Of a stretch of 64,000 nucleotides of DNA, positions 1 through 10,102 are shown one piece after another; position 1 is the first letter of the stretch; every line of letters begins with the position of its first letter. Origin of the DNA: Bacteroidales bacterium (GTDB lineage Bacteria > Bacteroidota > Bacteroidia > Bacteroidales > UBA10428); NCBI GenBank assembly GCA_016933335.1, contig JAFGBD010000023.1, forward strand, positions 62,001 through 126,000. The letters are read 5' to 3'. Below the pieces are notes generated by a model. The model did not search any database. It was given only the letters and a program-made list of their open reading frames with translations, and was not told where the DNA came from. A program made the translations under genes and the position numbers.

Positions 1-245
1 TTGACACAGGTATAATGGGCCATACAGGTAAGGCCTATTTTGTTCTGAAGATAATCAACAAGCGCAAATGTACGTTCCTGTGTCGAGCCACCGGCTCCGT
101 ATGTCACAGTTACAAAGGAGGGATTCAGCTTCATCAGCTGACCGACATTAATTCCAAAATCCACTGCAGAAATCTCATCCCTGGGCGGAAAGAATTCAAA
201 AGAAAAGGTTGTCTGCTGTTTCCTGAATAGATCTGATATTTTCAT
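1..245 (-). CDS. metF: methylenetetrahydrofolate reductase, N-terminal part (cut by window edge)
   Basis: Reading the minus strand from the ATG at 245 gives about 81 residues that stay open to the window edge. The product begins MKISDLFRKQ and contains SFEFFPPRDE near residue 15 and TYGAGGSTQ near residue 46, the conserved N-terminal blocks of the MetF flavoprotein TIM barrel. The enzyme reduces 5,10-methylene-THF to 5-methyl-THF, the methyl donor for MetH. It lies 158 bases downstream of the metH remnant on the same strand, so the two probably form a methionine or one-carbon unit. The rest of the gene is outside the window. The family call is firm; nothing can be said of its C-terminal half. 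Confidence 0.9.
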   Translation of the reverse strand, partial: MKISDLFRKQQTTFSFEFFPPRDEISAVDFGINVGQLMKLNPSFVTVTYGAGGSTQERTFALVDYLQNKIGLTCMAHYTCV

Positions 246-403
246 AAAAGTATGTTCAGAGTATTGATTCCGGTGTTCCGGATCTCGCAGTTTTATTCAG
301 TCACCTGCAACTGCCGTATGCTCATTGTTCTGCATATTTTTATCATATGTCCCGGATCGCCGGATACTTTATATTTATGATTTCTTTTTCCCATGCATCT
401 TCA

Positions 404-2494
404 TTACGTATAGTTAAGATTTGAAGCCAGCCATTTCTCAATTGTTTCCGGAGCAACTCCCTTTCTCCGGGCATAGTCTTCAACCTGGTCACGTGAGATT
501 TTACCCACGAAGAAATATTTTGATCCGGGATGTGCAAACATCAGTCCGCTTACCGATGCTGCAGGAATCATCGAATAACTTTCTGTCAGGGTAATACCTG
601 CATTCCGGGAAGCATCCAGAAGCCTGAACAGGGTTTCCTTTTCAGAATGATCGGGACAGGCCGGATATCCGTGAGCCGGTCTGATTCCCTGGTATTTTTC
701 ATAAAAAAGAGATTCCATATCCAGGCTTTCATTGCCTGCATAGCCCCACCACTCTTTGCGCACCTTTTCGTGTATCAGTTCGGTAAATGCCTCTGCCAGT
801 CTGTCTGCCAGCGCTTTGATCATGATGGATGAATAATCGTCCTGCCGGCTTTCAAATTCCCTTAAGGCAGTATCAATGCCAATACCTGTTGTTACTGCAA
901 AAGCACCGATGTAATCGGCGATACCTGTTTCTCTGGGAGCAATGAAGTCAGACAGGCACAGGTTTGGTGTTCCGTCGTCTTTCTGTACCTGGTTTCTGAG
1001 GTTGACGAACCTGGCTATTGTATTCTTCCTGGTTTCATCAGCATATACTTCTATATCATCACCCACAGAATTGGCCGGGAAAAATCCGATTACCCCGTTT
1101 GCTTTAAGTAATTTTTCTTTTTCGATCCTGTCCAGTAAAATGTTGGCGTCTTTATATAGTTTACGTGCTTCCTCACCCTGGCCGGGATCATCCAGAATAT
1201 CCGGAAATTTCCCGCGAAGCTGCCAGACAATAAAAAAGAAAATCCAGTTAATGTATTCCCTGATCTCCGAAACCGGATAATCCTCAAGGACTTTGATACC
1301 GGTAGAACCGGGCTTATAAACAGGGGCTTTGGACCAGTCAGTCCTTAGCCTGTTGCTCCTTGCCTTTTCAAGCGGCAGGTATTTTATTCTGGAAGCAGAA
1401 CCGGTGTATGAGCTTCGAAGCTCTTCGTACTCCAGTCGAACTGTTTTGATAAATGTATCTTTAAGGTCTCCGGATACAAGAGAATTCACCACGCCAACGC
1501 TCCTGGAGGCATCCTTCACATGAATGACAGGCCCTCTGTACCTGGGTTCTATCCTGACCGCGGTGTGAATCTTTGAAGTAGTGGCACCACCTATCAGCAA
1601 AGGTATCTTCATGTTTTTTTTGTCAAGCTCTGAGGCAAGATCAGCCATTACTTCAAGCGACGGAGTTATGAGCCCGCTCACACCGACGATATCAGGCTGA
1701 TTTGTTTCCAGCGCCTCAATAATCCTGTCATTGGGAACCATGACTCCCAGGTCAATTACCTCGTAGTTGTTGCAGGACAATACAATCCCGACGATATTTT
1801 TACCAATGTCGTGCACGTCGCCCTTGACCGTTGCCAGGATAACTTTCCCCGATGATGAGATTTGATTGTCTCCGGCAGTGTCCTTTTCAGCCTCAATGAA
1901 AGGCATCAGAACCGAAACGGCTTTTTTCATCACCCGGGCGCTTTTTACAACCTGAGGAAGAAACATCTTGCCTGAACCAAAGAGATCGCCAACGATATTC
2001 ATGCCATCCATCAACGGACCTTCGATGACGTTCAGTGCGCGGGGATAATTTTTTTTTGCAGCAAGGACATCCTGTTCAATATATTCTGTTATACCCTTCA
2101 CAAGGGCATGTTTCAGGCGTTCTTCAACCGTGCTTTTTCTCCAGTCATCCTTTTTCCCGGTCTTTTTTTCTTCATCTTTTATATCCCCGGCAAATTTTAT
2201 CAGCTTTTCAGTTGCATCAGGCTTCCGGTTAAGCACCACATCTTCCACCAGTATAAGCAGATCTTCAGGTATGCTGTCATAAACCTCCAGCATGGAAGGA
2301 TTCACGATACCCATGTCCATACCTGCCTGCATGGCATGATACAGGAAAACCGAATGCATAGCTTCCCTGACAGTATTGTTGCCTCGGAAGGAAAATGACA
2401 GGTTACTGACTCCGCCGCTTACCCTGGCATATGGCAGGTTTTCTTTTATCCACCTGGTGGCATTGATAAAATCAACCGCAAAGTTATTGTGTTC
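404..2494 (-). pseudogene. metH: cobalamin-dependent methionine synthase, C-terminal part after an in-frame stop
   Basis: This frame continues directly from the upstream metH frame after one TAA codon, with no shift. The first residues after the stop, [10 protein letters not shown], are the usual MetH continuation. The segment holds the end of the pterin-binding barrel, the helical cap, the Rossmann B12-binding domain with [10 protein letters not shown] (the His that ligates cobalt, about residue 761 of the joined protein), and the AdoMet reactivation domain with [12 protein letters not shown]. The joined length is about 1228 residues, equal to a normal MetH. The first ATG is at 2359, so translation restarted there would lack the homocysteine and most of the folate domain. 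As written, this half cannot act alone as methionine synthase. Confidence 0.85.
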
Positions 2495-2497
2495 TTA
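2495..2497 (-). other. in-frame TAA interrupting metH
   Basis: A TAA codon stands at position 533 of the MetH reading frame, between ATGI and EHNN. Homologues usually read ATGIEEHNN here, so GAA or GAG would be expected, and GAA to TAA is a single G-to-T change. Frame and similarity are intact on both sides, and no other lesion was seen. The stop falls inside the pterin-binding barrel, not at a domain linker, so a natural gene split is unlikely. Confidence 0.85.
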
Positions 2498-4093
2498 AAT
2501 ACCTGTTGCAATGGCCAGTACGTTGGGATCGAAGATGATATCCCCGGGCGGAAAGCCAGTCTTTCTGGTCAAAAGATCATATGCCCTCCGGCATATCTCA
2601 GTTTTTCTTTCATATGAATCGGCCTGGCCTTTTTCGTCAAATGCCATCACGATGGCTGCTGCTCCGTATTTCCTGATTTTTAAAGCCTGCTGGAGAAACA
2701 GTTCTTCTCCTTCTTTCAGACTGATGGAATTAACAATGGGTTTGCCCTGGACACATTTGAGGCCCGCTTCAATGACCGTCCATTTTGAGGAGTCGATCAT
2801 AACAGGGACTTTCACGATTTCAGGTTCCGTGGCAATAAGATTCAGAAAATGAACCATGCATTTTTCTGCGTCCAGCATGGCATCGTCCATGCAGATATCT
2901 ATGATCTGGGCCCCGTTTTCAACCTGCTCTCTGGCAATAGAAAGTGCTTCCTCGTATTCTTCTTCTTTGATCAGCCTGGCAAATTTCCTTGAACCGGCAA
3001 CATTTGTTCTTTCACCGATATTGACAAAGTTGCGGCTTTTATCTACCAGCAATGGTTCAAGTCCGCTTAACCATAACCTGTGGTCTTTTTCAGGTTTCGG
3101 CCTTGGAACAGGGTTTTTTTCAACTTCACGGGCGATTGCACTGATGTGATCAGGAGTTGAACCACAGCAACCCCCTACAATATTTACAAGATTGTTATCC
3201 AGAAATGCTTTGATTTCGAGCGCCATCTCTTCAGGAGTCTGGTCATATCCTCCAAACTGGTTTGGAAGTCCTGCATTCGGATGGGCACTGACATAAAAAG
3301 GGGCGATTCTGGAGATCCTTTCAAGATAAGGGTATAGCTGTCTTGCCCCAAGGCTGCAGTTCAGCCCGATACTCAGGATGTCAGAGTGGCTGACCGATGT
3401 AAGGAAAGCTTCGACGGTCTGTCCTGATAATGTACGGCCGCTTGCATCAACAATAGTACCTGAAACCATAACAGGAACCCTGAGATTCTTTTCTTCAAAA
3501 ACACTTTCTATGGCATAAAGGGCGGCTTTTCCGTTCAGGGTATCAAAAATGGTTTCAATCAGCAGCAGGTCTGCACCACCATCCAGCAAACCCCGGGTTG
3601 CCTCCTTATAAGTATCAGCCAGGTAATCATAAGTTACAGAGCGGAGAGCAGGATTATTCACATCAGGAGAGAGTGAGGCTGTCTTATTGGTAGGTCCCAG
3701 GACCCCTGCTGCAAACCTTGGCTTATCAGGATGATTCCTGGAAAACTCAACCGCCAGTTTCTTCAGTAATTTTGCAGATTCATAGTTCAGCTTATAACAG
3801 ATATCCTGCAGTCCGTAATCTGACTGGGATATCCTGTTTGCATTGAAAGTGTTGGTTTCAATGATGTCTGTTCCGGCATCAAGTAACTGACGATGGACAT
3901 TTTCAACAATTTCAGGCTGGGTAATGGAAAGCACATCATAGTTACCTTTTAAATCAATTTTGTGGTTTTTAAAGTATTCCCCCCTGAAATCCTTTTCTGA
4001 AGGATTCATTCTTTGGATATTGGTTCCCATCGGTCCTGCGATCACCAGCACACGATTCTTCAGTATCTTATGAAGTAAACCGGAATCAGGCAT
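2495..4093 (-). pseudogene. metH: cobalamin-dependent methionine synthase, N-terminal part
   Basis: This is the 532-residue N-terminal half of MetH, which transfers the methyl group of 5-methyl-THF to homocysteine through cobalamin. Residues 1-320 form the homocysteine-binding barrel with all three zinc-binding cysteines: Cys246 in GLNCSLG and Cys309/Cys310 in GGCCGSTPDH. The pterin-binding domain starts near residue 345 (FVNIGERTNV) and breaks off at the in-frame TAA after ATGI. The start ATG at 4093 fits the usual family start. The rest of the protein continues in the same frame downstream, and metF follows on the same strand. Either the gene is inactive in this genome or the stop is a sequence error. 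I looked for a cobalamin riboswitch upstream and could not recognise one. Confidence 0.9.
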
Positions 4094-4132
4094 TATATCT
4101 TTTTATATTAACAGGATGTTGAAAATGAACTG

Positions 4133-4140
4133 CAAATATA
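4133..4140 (-). promoter_or_regulatory. putative Bacteroidota -7 element of metH
   Basis: On the minus strand this reads TATATTTG, matching the Bacteroidota -7 consensus TAnnTTTG, 39 bases before the metH start codon. No clear TTTG -33 box lies at the proper distance, so the call rests on the -7 match and position only. Confidence 0.4.
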
Positions 4141-4286
4141 GTCAAATGATAACGAACCAGTCTCATGTTTTATGGTACAAAGGTATGAATGGCCGGTTTC
4201 ATTATGAAACAGGACACCGGGTTATATGAAAAATCTCTGTTTTACTGAAAAAAGCAGCTGTCTTGCATTCAGCCGTTTAACGGTTC

Positions 4287-6194
4287 TCATTTCAATAATC
4301 CGCTAATTGCTTCAATGTTCTTTTTATTGCAAATATTCTTAGCTTCAGTTGTATACAGGTAGTCAATCAATTCAGAATAAGTTTCCGTGATTTTTCCCCT
4401 GACCATTTTCAGTGTGCTGTTGATCATCTGGTTTTCTTCGGTGAAGCCTTCTTTCAGGATTCCAATGGCAGCCGGAAGCCATCTCTGGGGAAACATATCC
4501 TGGTAACTGCCACCGGTCCTGAATTGATTTATATCGGATTCTATATGTTTTAGAACCAGCTCTTTACCCGCCTGAGTGGAGGTTTCAATATGATTGTCCA
4601 AAATCCATCTTTTAAGGGCATCTCTGGCGGGATTGATCAATGCAACCGTATAAGGTTTTTGATTGTTATACAACATACAATGATCTATGAACCCGGAATA
4701 ATCCGTAATTGCTTCTTCAATGCCTTCGGGACTGAATTTTTCCCCGTCATCAGCAATAAGCAGGCTTTTAAACCTGCCAAGCACGAACAAAAATCCGTCT
4801 TTATCCATGTATCCCATATCTCCGGTATAAAGCCATCCGTTTTTAACGGTATCTGACGTGGCTTTTTCATTTTTCCAGTAACCAGCCATTACGTTCTCAC
4901 CTTTCACTACTATTTCACCTTTTTCACCAACAGGCAAATCGTTGCCATTTTCGTCACAGATCTTCAGATCGAGATTGGAAACAAGACGTCCTGAAGATCC
5001 CATTTTATGTACTGAAGGGTTATTTGACGAAATGACCGGTGCCGCTTCTGTCAATCCGTATCCCTGGTACATGGGCATGCCGATGGCATAGAAAAACCTT
5101 TGAAGTTCAATATCAAGTAAAGCTCCGCCACCAATAAAAAACTCCAGTCTGCCTCCAAATCCTTCCCTGATTTTTGTGAACAGGATTTTATCAAATATCT
5201 TAACCAGAGGCTTGAGTAAAAAACGAAATCCTTTACCCCTGTCCCAGCCAATTCCATTGTGTTTATAAGCTATCTTCAATGCAAACCTGAACAGCTTTTC
5301 AATTTTCGCGCCCTTATCACGAATTCCTTTTTCGATATTTTTCCTGAAGTTTTTTCCAAGAGCCGGTACACTTAATAAAAATGTCGGCCGTATTTCTTTG
5401 ATATTGCCGGGTATGTTTTTTAATGTTTCCAGTCCGCTCTCTCCGGCATAAACTGCAGCCATACTGGCGCCGCAACTCATAAGGGTATATATGCCACAGG
5501 TATGTGCAAAAGCATGATCCCAGGGCAGGATAAGCAGGGTTGTCCACCATTCAGGCACACGGAAAAGGCTGAGAGATTGTTGTATATTTGCGGTGTAATT
5601 TCGATGTGTCAGTATGATCCCCTTCGGATCAGCAGTTGTGCCCGATGTATAGCAGATATTCGCATAATCTTTTCCCGTGACTGATTTCCATCTTTCTTCA
5701 AATATTGCAGCATTCTCTGACAGCCATTGATTACCCTTATCAATAATGTCAGAAAAAAATATTTCTTTATCCTGGGAATTTTCAATGATATCCAGTACAA
5801 TTATTCTCTCAAGATCAGGGAGCTCATTTTTTATGGCTCGTATTTTTTTCAGCTGAAATTTTGAAACAATAACCATCCGGGCACCGGAATGGCTGAGCCT
5901 GAATTTTATTTCAGCAGGCTCGGAAAGCTTAATTGATAAAGGAATATTGATAGCTCCGGCAAAAAGAATTCCCAGTTCACTGATGACCCACTTGTTTCTC
6001 CCCTCTGATAAGAGAGCGATGCGATCTCCTTTTTGTATTCCAAGGTTTATCAGTCCTGCAGCAAACCGGTGCACCTGTTCCTGAACTTCTTTGTAAGTTG
6101 TTCCTGTATACTTGTTGTTTCTTTTCTCGAGAAGGAAAACGTTATTGGCATATTTTACCACGCAGTCTTCAAAAAGGGAATTCAGAGTATTCAT
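4287..6194 (-). CDS. long-chain fatty acid-CoA ligase (AMP-dependent synthetase)
   Basis: This 635-residue ANL-superfamily enzyme activates a fatty acid with ATP to an acyl-adenylate and passes it to CoA. The P-loop-like core signature YTSGTTADPKG lies at about residues 182-192, followed by YGLTEAAP and the YTGDMG-FLFVLGR region that positions ATP. The length and the TYKEVQEQV-type N-terminus match the FadD15-like long-chain ligases common in Bacteroidota. There is no signal peptide, so it should be cytosolic or peripheral to the membrane. A hairpin precedes it and separates it from the receiver gene upstream, so it is probably transcribed alone. Chain-length preference cannot be read from the sequence. 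Confidence 0.88.
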   Translation of the reverse strand: MNTLNSLFEDCVVKYANNVFLLEKRNNKYTGTTYKEVQEQVHRFAAGLINLGIQKGDRIALLSEGRNKWVISELGILFAGAINIPLSIKLSEPAEIKFRLSHSGARMVIVSKFQLKKIRAIKNELPDLERIIVLDIIENSQDKEIFFSDIIDKGNQWLSENAAIFEERWKSVTGKDYANICYTSGTTADPKGIILTHRNYTANIQQSLSLFRVPEWWTTLLILPWDHAFAHTCGIYTLMSCGASMAAVYAGESGLETLKNIPGNIKEIRPTFLLSVPALGKNFRKNIEKGIRDKGAKIEKLFRFALKIAYKHNGIGWDRGKGFRFLLKPLVKIFDKILFTKIREGFGGRLEFFIGGGALLDIELQRFFYAIGMPMYQGYGLTEAAPVISSNNPSVHKMGSSGRLVSNLDLKICDENGNDLPVGEKGEIVVKGENVMAGYWKNEKATSDTVKNGWLYTGDMGYMDKDGFLFVLGRFKSLLIADDGEKFSPEGIEEAITDYSGFIDHCMLYNNQKPYTVALINPARDALKRWILDNHIETSTQAGKELVLKHIESDINQFRTGGSYQDMFPQRWLPAAIGILKEGFTEENQMINSTLKMVRGKITETYSELIDYLYTTEAKNICNKKNIEAISGLLK

Positions 6195-6232
6195 GATGTG
6201 GGGATTATCATAATTACTCCCAATAATATAAA

Positions 6233-6256
6233 AATTTCTCCAAATTAGGAGAAATT
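6233..6256 (-). terminator. putative intrinsic terminator of the receiver gene
   Basis: Two perfect 9-base arms, AATTTCTCC and GGAGAAATT, are separated by 6 bases. On the minus strand the stem is followed by a T-rich run (TTTATATT). It lies between the end of the receiver gene (6293) and the start of the acyl-CoA ligase (6194). An operator dyad for the ligase gene is the alternative reading. Confidence 0.5.
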
Positions 6257-6292
6257 CAGCTTAAAAATATGATTTTGTTTTGTGATTTTTTC

Positions 6293-6697
6293 TCAGGCAG
6301 TTTTTGATGTAACCGGCAGGAGCAGCGTTTCTACATGTTTAACAAGAATATCACTGTTTATGGGCTTTGTGAGATATACATCACAACCCAGTTTCATGCA
6401 TTTTTCCATTTCATTACAAAATGAATTTGCCGACTGCACAATGATCGGAATATGCGGATTTGACTTTTTAATCTGCCTGATCAGTTCGGTTCCGTCGATT
6501 ATCGGAAGCTGAAGGTCGGTCAGTATGAGATCGATATGCTTGTAAATTTTGCAATATTCAAGAGCCTGTTGTCCATCGATGGCCCAGATGATATTAATAC
6601 CTGTTTTCTTCGAGAGCACTATCTCAAGGAATTTGTAACTCATTGCATCATCTTCAACGACCAGAACAGTATATGCCTGTAAATTAACCGACTTCAT
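6293..6697 (-). CDS. single-domain response regulator (CheY-like receiver)
   Basis: The 134-residue protein is a lone receiver domain. It has the acidic pocket Glu15-Asp16-Asp17, the phospho-acceptor Asp61 in LILTDLQLP, the switch Ser89 and the conserved Lys111 in YLTKP. There is no output domain, so it probably passes signal by protein contact, or as an intermediate receiver in a phosphorelay. No histidine kinase is nearby, so its partner is unknown. It has its own short upstream region and is followed by a hairpin terminator. Confidence 0.85.
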   Translation of the reverse strand: MKSVNLQAYTVLVVEDDAMSYKFLEIVLSKKTGINIIWAIDGQQALEYCKIYKHIDLILTDLQLPIIDGTELIRQIKKSNPHIPIIVQSANSFCNEMEKCMKLGCDVYLTKPINSDILVKHVETLLLPVTSKTA

Positions 6698-6922
6698 AAT
6701 TGTATGGTTGAAAAGTTTATTTTTACTGATATATACGGAGTTTGAGCAATCATGGCAGTGAATTTGTCCTGATTATTGATGAATTATTTATTTTTCATGC
6801 TTAACTGCTAAAATCAGAGGATGAAGGATATGGAATAAATCAGGTGATTGTATGATGATGTGATAAATTACCTTGTTATTATTCACGATTATTAGTAAAT
6901 TTTAAAAAACAACAGGAATACC

Positions 6923-8128
6923 ATGAACAAAAAAAAAGATGCAACCACCAGGTTATTTGACCTGCTGCAGTTTGGTGAATTCGGAGGCGTGAATCCTTCC
7001 ATCACCGATTCTTCAACCTATACATTTCTGAATCCCGATGACATGACAGAAACGTTTCTGGGGCATACACAGGGATGTTTTCTTTATTCACGTCACTGGA
7101 ATCCGAGTAATAAATACCTGGCAGATGCGCTAGCGGCCATCGAAAACACTGAATCTGCCTGGGTGACAGCATCAGGAATGGCTGCAATTACATGTGCCAT
7201 CCTGCAAATATGCAATTCAGGAGACCATCTGATAACGAGTGTGACAACATATGGAGGAACATATGCCTTTTTAAAGAATTATCTCAGGAAATTCAATATC
7301 GAGGTAAGTTTTGTTGATATCACCAATCATCAGAGTGTTGAAGAAGAGGTGCGTGCAAATACTAAATTAATCTATACTGAATCGGTAACCAACCCTTTAC
7401 TGCAGGTGTCAGACATTCCTGCATTGTCATTAATTGCAAGGAAACATGGTGTCAGGTTGCTGGTGGACAATACTTTCTCCCCGCTCATTATTTCACCGGC
7501 AAATCTGGGGGCTGATTATGTCGTTTACAGCCTGACGAAATTCATCAATGGGAAGAATGACTGCGTTGCCGGTGCTATCTGCGGTGATCAGAAATTCATT
7601 GATGACCTGACCTCGGTCAATAGCGGAACAGCCATGTTGCTTGGGCCGGTGCTGGATCCGCTTCGCTCTTCAGGCATATTGAAAAACATGCATACTTTGC
7701 ACCTGAGGCTTAAGCAGCATAGCAAAAATGCAATGTATCTTGCAGAAAGACTTAAAGAGTTGAATCTGAAAGTAATATATCCCGGATTACCCGAACATCC
7801 CCAGCACCGGTTAATGAAAAGAATAATGAACCCTGAGTTTGGTTTCGGAGGTATGATGGCCCTTGTTGTTGATTCCGTTATGACCGCTAACCGTCTGATG
7901 AGAGAAATGCAACAGAAACAGGTTGGTTATCTTGCAGTAAGCCTGGGGTATTTTAAAACCCTTTTCAGCTGTTCAGGCAAAAGCACTTCGTCTGAAATAC
8001 CGGAAGATATCCAGAGAAAAATGGGATTATATGAAGGACTGGTCAGATTTTCCGTGGGACTGGATAATGATATTGAAAATACATTCAACAGGATAAAAAG
8101 ATGCCTGAAGGAACTGAAAATAATTTAG
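6923..8128 (+). CDS. PLP-dependent Cys/Met metabolism enzyme (trans-sulfuration family)
   Basis: This 401-residue protein belongs to the gamma-synthase/gamma-lyase fold of PLP enzymes. It has YSRHWNPSN near residue 56, which binds the cofactor phosphate, the SGMAAI loop near residue 84, VDNTFSP near residue 181, and the Schiff-base lysine in SLTKFINGK (about Lys206). The usual family motif after the lysine is K(Y/F)xxGH; here it is KFINGKND, so substrate specificity may differ from the well-studied members. Candidates are methionine gamma-lyase, cystathionine gamma-synthase/lyase or an O-acylhomoserine sulfhydrylase. Its closeness to metH/metF fits sulfur amino acid metabolism, but it is on the opposite strand and not in that operon. 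Confidence 0.82.
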   Translation: MNKKKDATTRLFDLLQFGEFGGVNPSITDSSTYTFLNPDDMTETFLGHTQGCFLYSRHWNPSNKYLADALAAIENTESAWVTASGMAAITCAILQICNSGDHLITSVTTYGGTYAFLKNYLRKFNIEVSFVDITNHQSVEEEVRANTKLIYTESVTNPLLQVSDIPALSLIARKHGVRLLVDNTFSPLIISPANLGADYVVYSLTKFINGKNDCVAGAICGDQKFIDDLTSVNSGTAMLLGPVLDPLRSSGILKNMHTLHLRLKQHSKNAMYLAERLKELNLKVIYPGLPEHPQHRLMKRIMNPEFGFGGMMALVVDSVMTANRLMREMQQKQVGYLAVSLGYFKTLFSCSGKSTSSEIPEDIQRKMGLYEGLVRFSVGLDNDIENTFNRIKRCLKELKII

Positions 8129-8219
8129 CAACCTGTTTCAGTCCCCTGGATAAAAGCTGATCGAAACTGACTGTTGAACTTTTACGGTCATTTCGTGTTT
8201 TACAGTTAAAAAGCAAAGA

Positions 8220-8801
8220 ATGGCATACACATTACAGATTGGGGAAAAAGCCCCTGATTTTGATCTTCGGGCAACCAACGGGAAGAAGTACAGTTTACAT
8301 AGTTTTGATACCCATAAATACCTCGTGATATTTTTTACCTGCAATCATTGTCCTTACGTACTGGGTTCTGATGAGATAACCAGAAATACGGCCGAGAAAT
8401 TCCGTGACAAAGGCGTTGCTTTTGCAGGGATCAATTCCAATAGCGCCAACACATACAGAGAAGACGATTTTGCGCATATGAAAAAACGGATGGAACAATA
8501 TGCATTCCCGTGGATATACCTTCATGATGAATCGCAGGATGTTGCATACCGGTATGGTGCCCTTCGTACACCCCATTTTTATGTTTTTAATAAAAACAGG
8601 GAACTGGTATATACCGGAAGAGGTGTTGATAATCCGAGAGATACCTCAAGAATGACCGTGAACGATCTCGACAGGGTTTTAACCGAACTGACAGAGGGGA
8701 AAAGTGTAAGTACCAGTATTACAAATCCCATTGGCTGTACCATTAAATGGGAAGGAAAAGACAGCCACTGGATGCCTGCTGAAGCCCGCGACCTGATATG
8801 A
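8220..8801 (+). CDS. thioredoxin-like redoxin (AhpC/TSA-type fold)
   Basis: The 193-residue protein has a thioredoxin fold of the redoxin type, beginning with the typical [15 protein letters not shown] segment. The active-site loop is FTCNHCPYV, with cysteines 41 and 44, so a CxxC pair is present as in the CNHCP group of thioredoxin-family proteins. No signal peptide is visible, so a cytosolic thiol reductase or peroxidase role is likely. It lies 91 bases after the PLP enzyme on the same strand and may be co-transcribed with it. A hairpin overlapping its stop codon marks its end. The precise substrate is unknown. Confidence 0.8.
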   Translation: MAYTLQIGEKAPDFDLRATNGKKYSLHSFDTHKYLVIFFTCNHCPYVLGSDEITRNTAEKFRDKGVAFAGINSNSANTYREDDFAHMKKRMEQYAFPWIYLHDESQDVAYRYGALRTPHFYVFNKNRELVYTGRGVDNPRDTSRMTVNDLDRVLTELTEGKSVSTSITNPIGCTIKWEGKDSHWMPAEARDLI

Positions 8802-8824
8802 TCTTTCTTTGTGTGAAAGATCAT
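8798..8824. terminator. hairpin between convergent genes
   Basis: Perfect 10-base arms ATGATCTTTC and GAAAGATCAT are separated by 7 bases. The left arm contains the TGA stop of the redoxin gene. The hairpin lies between two convergent genes and could terminate transcription in both directions, although neither side has a long T run. Confidence 0.5.
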
Positions 8825-8837
8825 TGCCACTTCAATT

Positions 8838-9842
8838 TCAGCTGTTTTCTTTCTGATATCCCCTGAAATATTTCATAAACTGGACTCTTTCGTAAGCAGC
8901 GGGATGACTGCTACTGGCCTGACTTAGTTTTCCCCTGAATTCATCAATTGTTGTATAGCCTTTTGCTTTCATCCAGGCTTCAACCTCATGTAACATCTTG
9001 CCAATATGAGCATCCCCGTGTTTGTAAAGTGCTGAAGCAATTTCCACAGCACGGGCTCCGGCCAGCAATTGTTTAATCAGGGCGTTGCCGTCATGTACGC
9101 CGGTAGATGCAGCAAGATCACATGCAACACGTTCGGCCATAATAGCGATCCACCTGAGCGATAAAAACAGATCGGACGGACTGCTTAATACCGCACCAGA
9201 GGTAATGTCGAGCGTATTTAAATCAAAATCAGGATTGTAAAAACGGTTAAACAATACCATTCCTTTAATACCGGTTTTTGAGATCTCCTGGAGAAATGAG
9301 GCCAGATTTGAAAAATAAAAACTTAATTTCACGATCACAGGAATCTTAACATTTTTTAAAACCTCCCGGATGATCTCATGGTAAACCTTTTCATTTTCCT
9401 GTGCAGTCCGTTCTAAATCACTTGGCAGGATAAAGATGTTCAGTTCAATGGCATCTGCTCCTGCTTCCTCAACATGCCTGGGGAAATATGTCCATTGTGA
9501 AGCTGTGAGACAATTGATACTGGCTATAACAGGAATCGTAACTTCTTTTTTGGTGCCGGCAATCAGATCCAGGTACCGGATGGTGCTTTCTTCCTGTGTA
9601 TCTGCATGTTCATAAAATTCAAGTGTTTCGGGATATATAAATCCCTCTGAACTCATACTACTGTATGTTGCCTGCATCTCCCTGATTATTTCCTCTTCGA
9701 ACAGCGATTTAAGAACGACTGCTGATGCCCCGTTCTCTTCCAGTTTCCTGATGTCTTTTGTTGTATTTGTTAAACCTGAACTGCCGATGATAATCGGATT
9801 CTTAAGTTCCAGGCCCGCAAAGCCGGTAGATAAATTTATCAT
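8838..9842 (-). CDS. dihydroorotate dehydrogenase-like flavoprotein
   Basis: This 334-residue TIM-barrel protein resembles class 1 dihydroorotate dehydrogenases (PyrD/PreA superfamily). It starts with LSTGFAGLELKNPIIIGSSG, the usual N-terminal strand and FMN-contact region, and has the later barrel segments IPVIVKLSF and STGVHDGNALIKQLLAGA, which places the FMN phosphate. It is an orphan copy outside any pyrimidine operon and belongs to the group often named dihydroorotate dehydrogenase-like protein, whose substrate is not established. A perfect 12-base dyad ends two bases before the start codon and may control it. The fold is secure; the reaction is not. Confidence 0.75.
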   Translation of the reverse strand: MINLSTGFAGLELKNPIIIGSSGLTNTTKDIRKLEENGASAVVLKSLFEEEIIREMQATYSSMSSEGFIYPETLEFYEHADTQEESTIRYLDLIAGTKKEVTIPVIASINCLTASQWTYFPRHVEEAGADAIELNIFILPSDLERTAQENEKVYHEIIREVLKNVKIPVIVKLSFYFSNLASFLQEISKTGIKGMVLFNRFYNPDFDLNTLDITSGAVLSSPSDLFLSLRWIAIMAERVACDLAASTGVHDGNALIKQLLAGARAVEIASALYKHGDAHIGKMLHEVEAWMKAKGYTTIDEFRGKLSQASSSHPAAYERVQFMKYFRGYQKENS

Positions 9843-9844
9843 AA

Positions 9845-9875
9845 TTGTATTTTTAATGGATGGTTAAAAATACAA
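9845..9875. promoter_or_regulatory. perfect 12-base inverted repeat before the DHOD-like gene
   Basis: The arms TTGTATTTTTAA and TTAAAAATACAA are perfect and separated by 7 bases. The dyad ends two bases before the start codon of the minus-strand gene. It may be a repressor operator, or in RNA a hairpin that hides the start. The rest of the 314-base gap (9843-10156) is AT-rich, and I see nothing else in it except the promoter of the SPOR gene. Confidence 0.45.
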
Positions 9876-10102
9876 CTGTTTGAAATAAAATAATAGCAGA
9901 AATTTAAGATTATGATTAGCAAACAAACCAAATCTGACTAGCCTGCTTCTCCCAAAAGTTATCAACAAAACCGAATATTTTTAAAATGATATAATGCAAG
10001 GAAGATACCACAGTAAATGATGAATGAGCGGGTATGATAATCTGGTTCTATTTGAAAGAACAATGAATTGATTAAAGAATGGAAGTTATTAACATAATTA
10101 TT

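Noticed and set aside
404-4093. metH read as two natural genes (split methionine synthase)
   Set aside because: The break is one stop codon inside the folate barrel with the same frame on both sides, and the second part has no start until 45 codons later.
4094-4286. Cobalamin or SAM riboswitch upstream of metH
   Set aside because: The gap is short and AT-rich, and I could not recognise a B12-box or SAM-box core in it.
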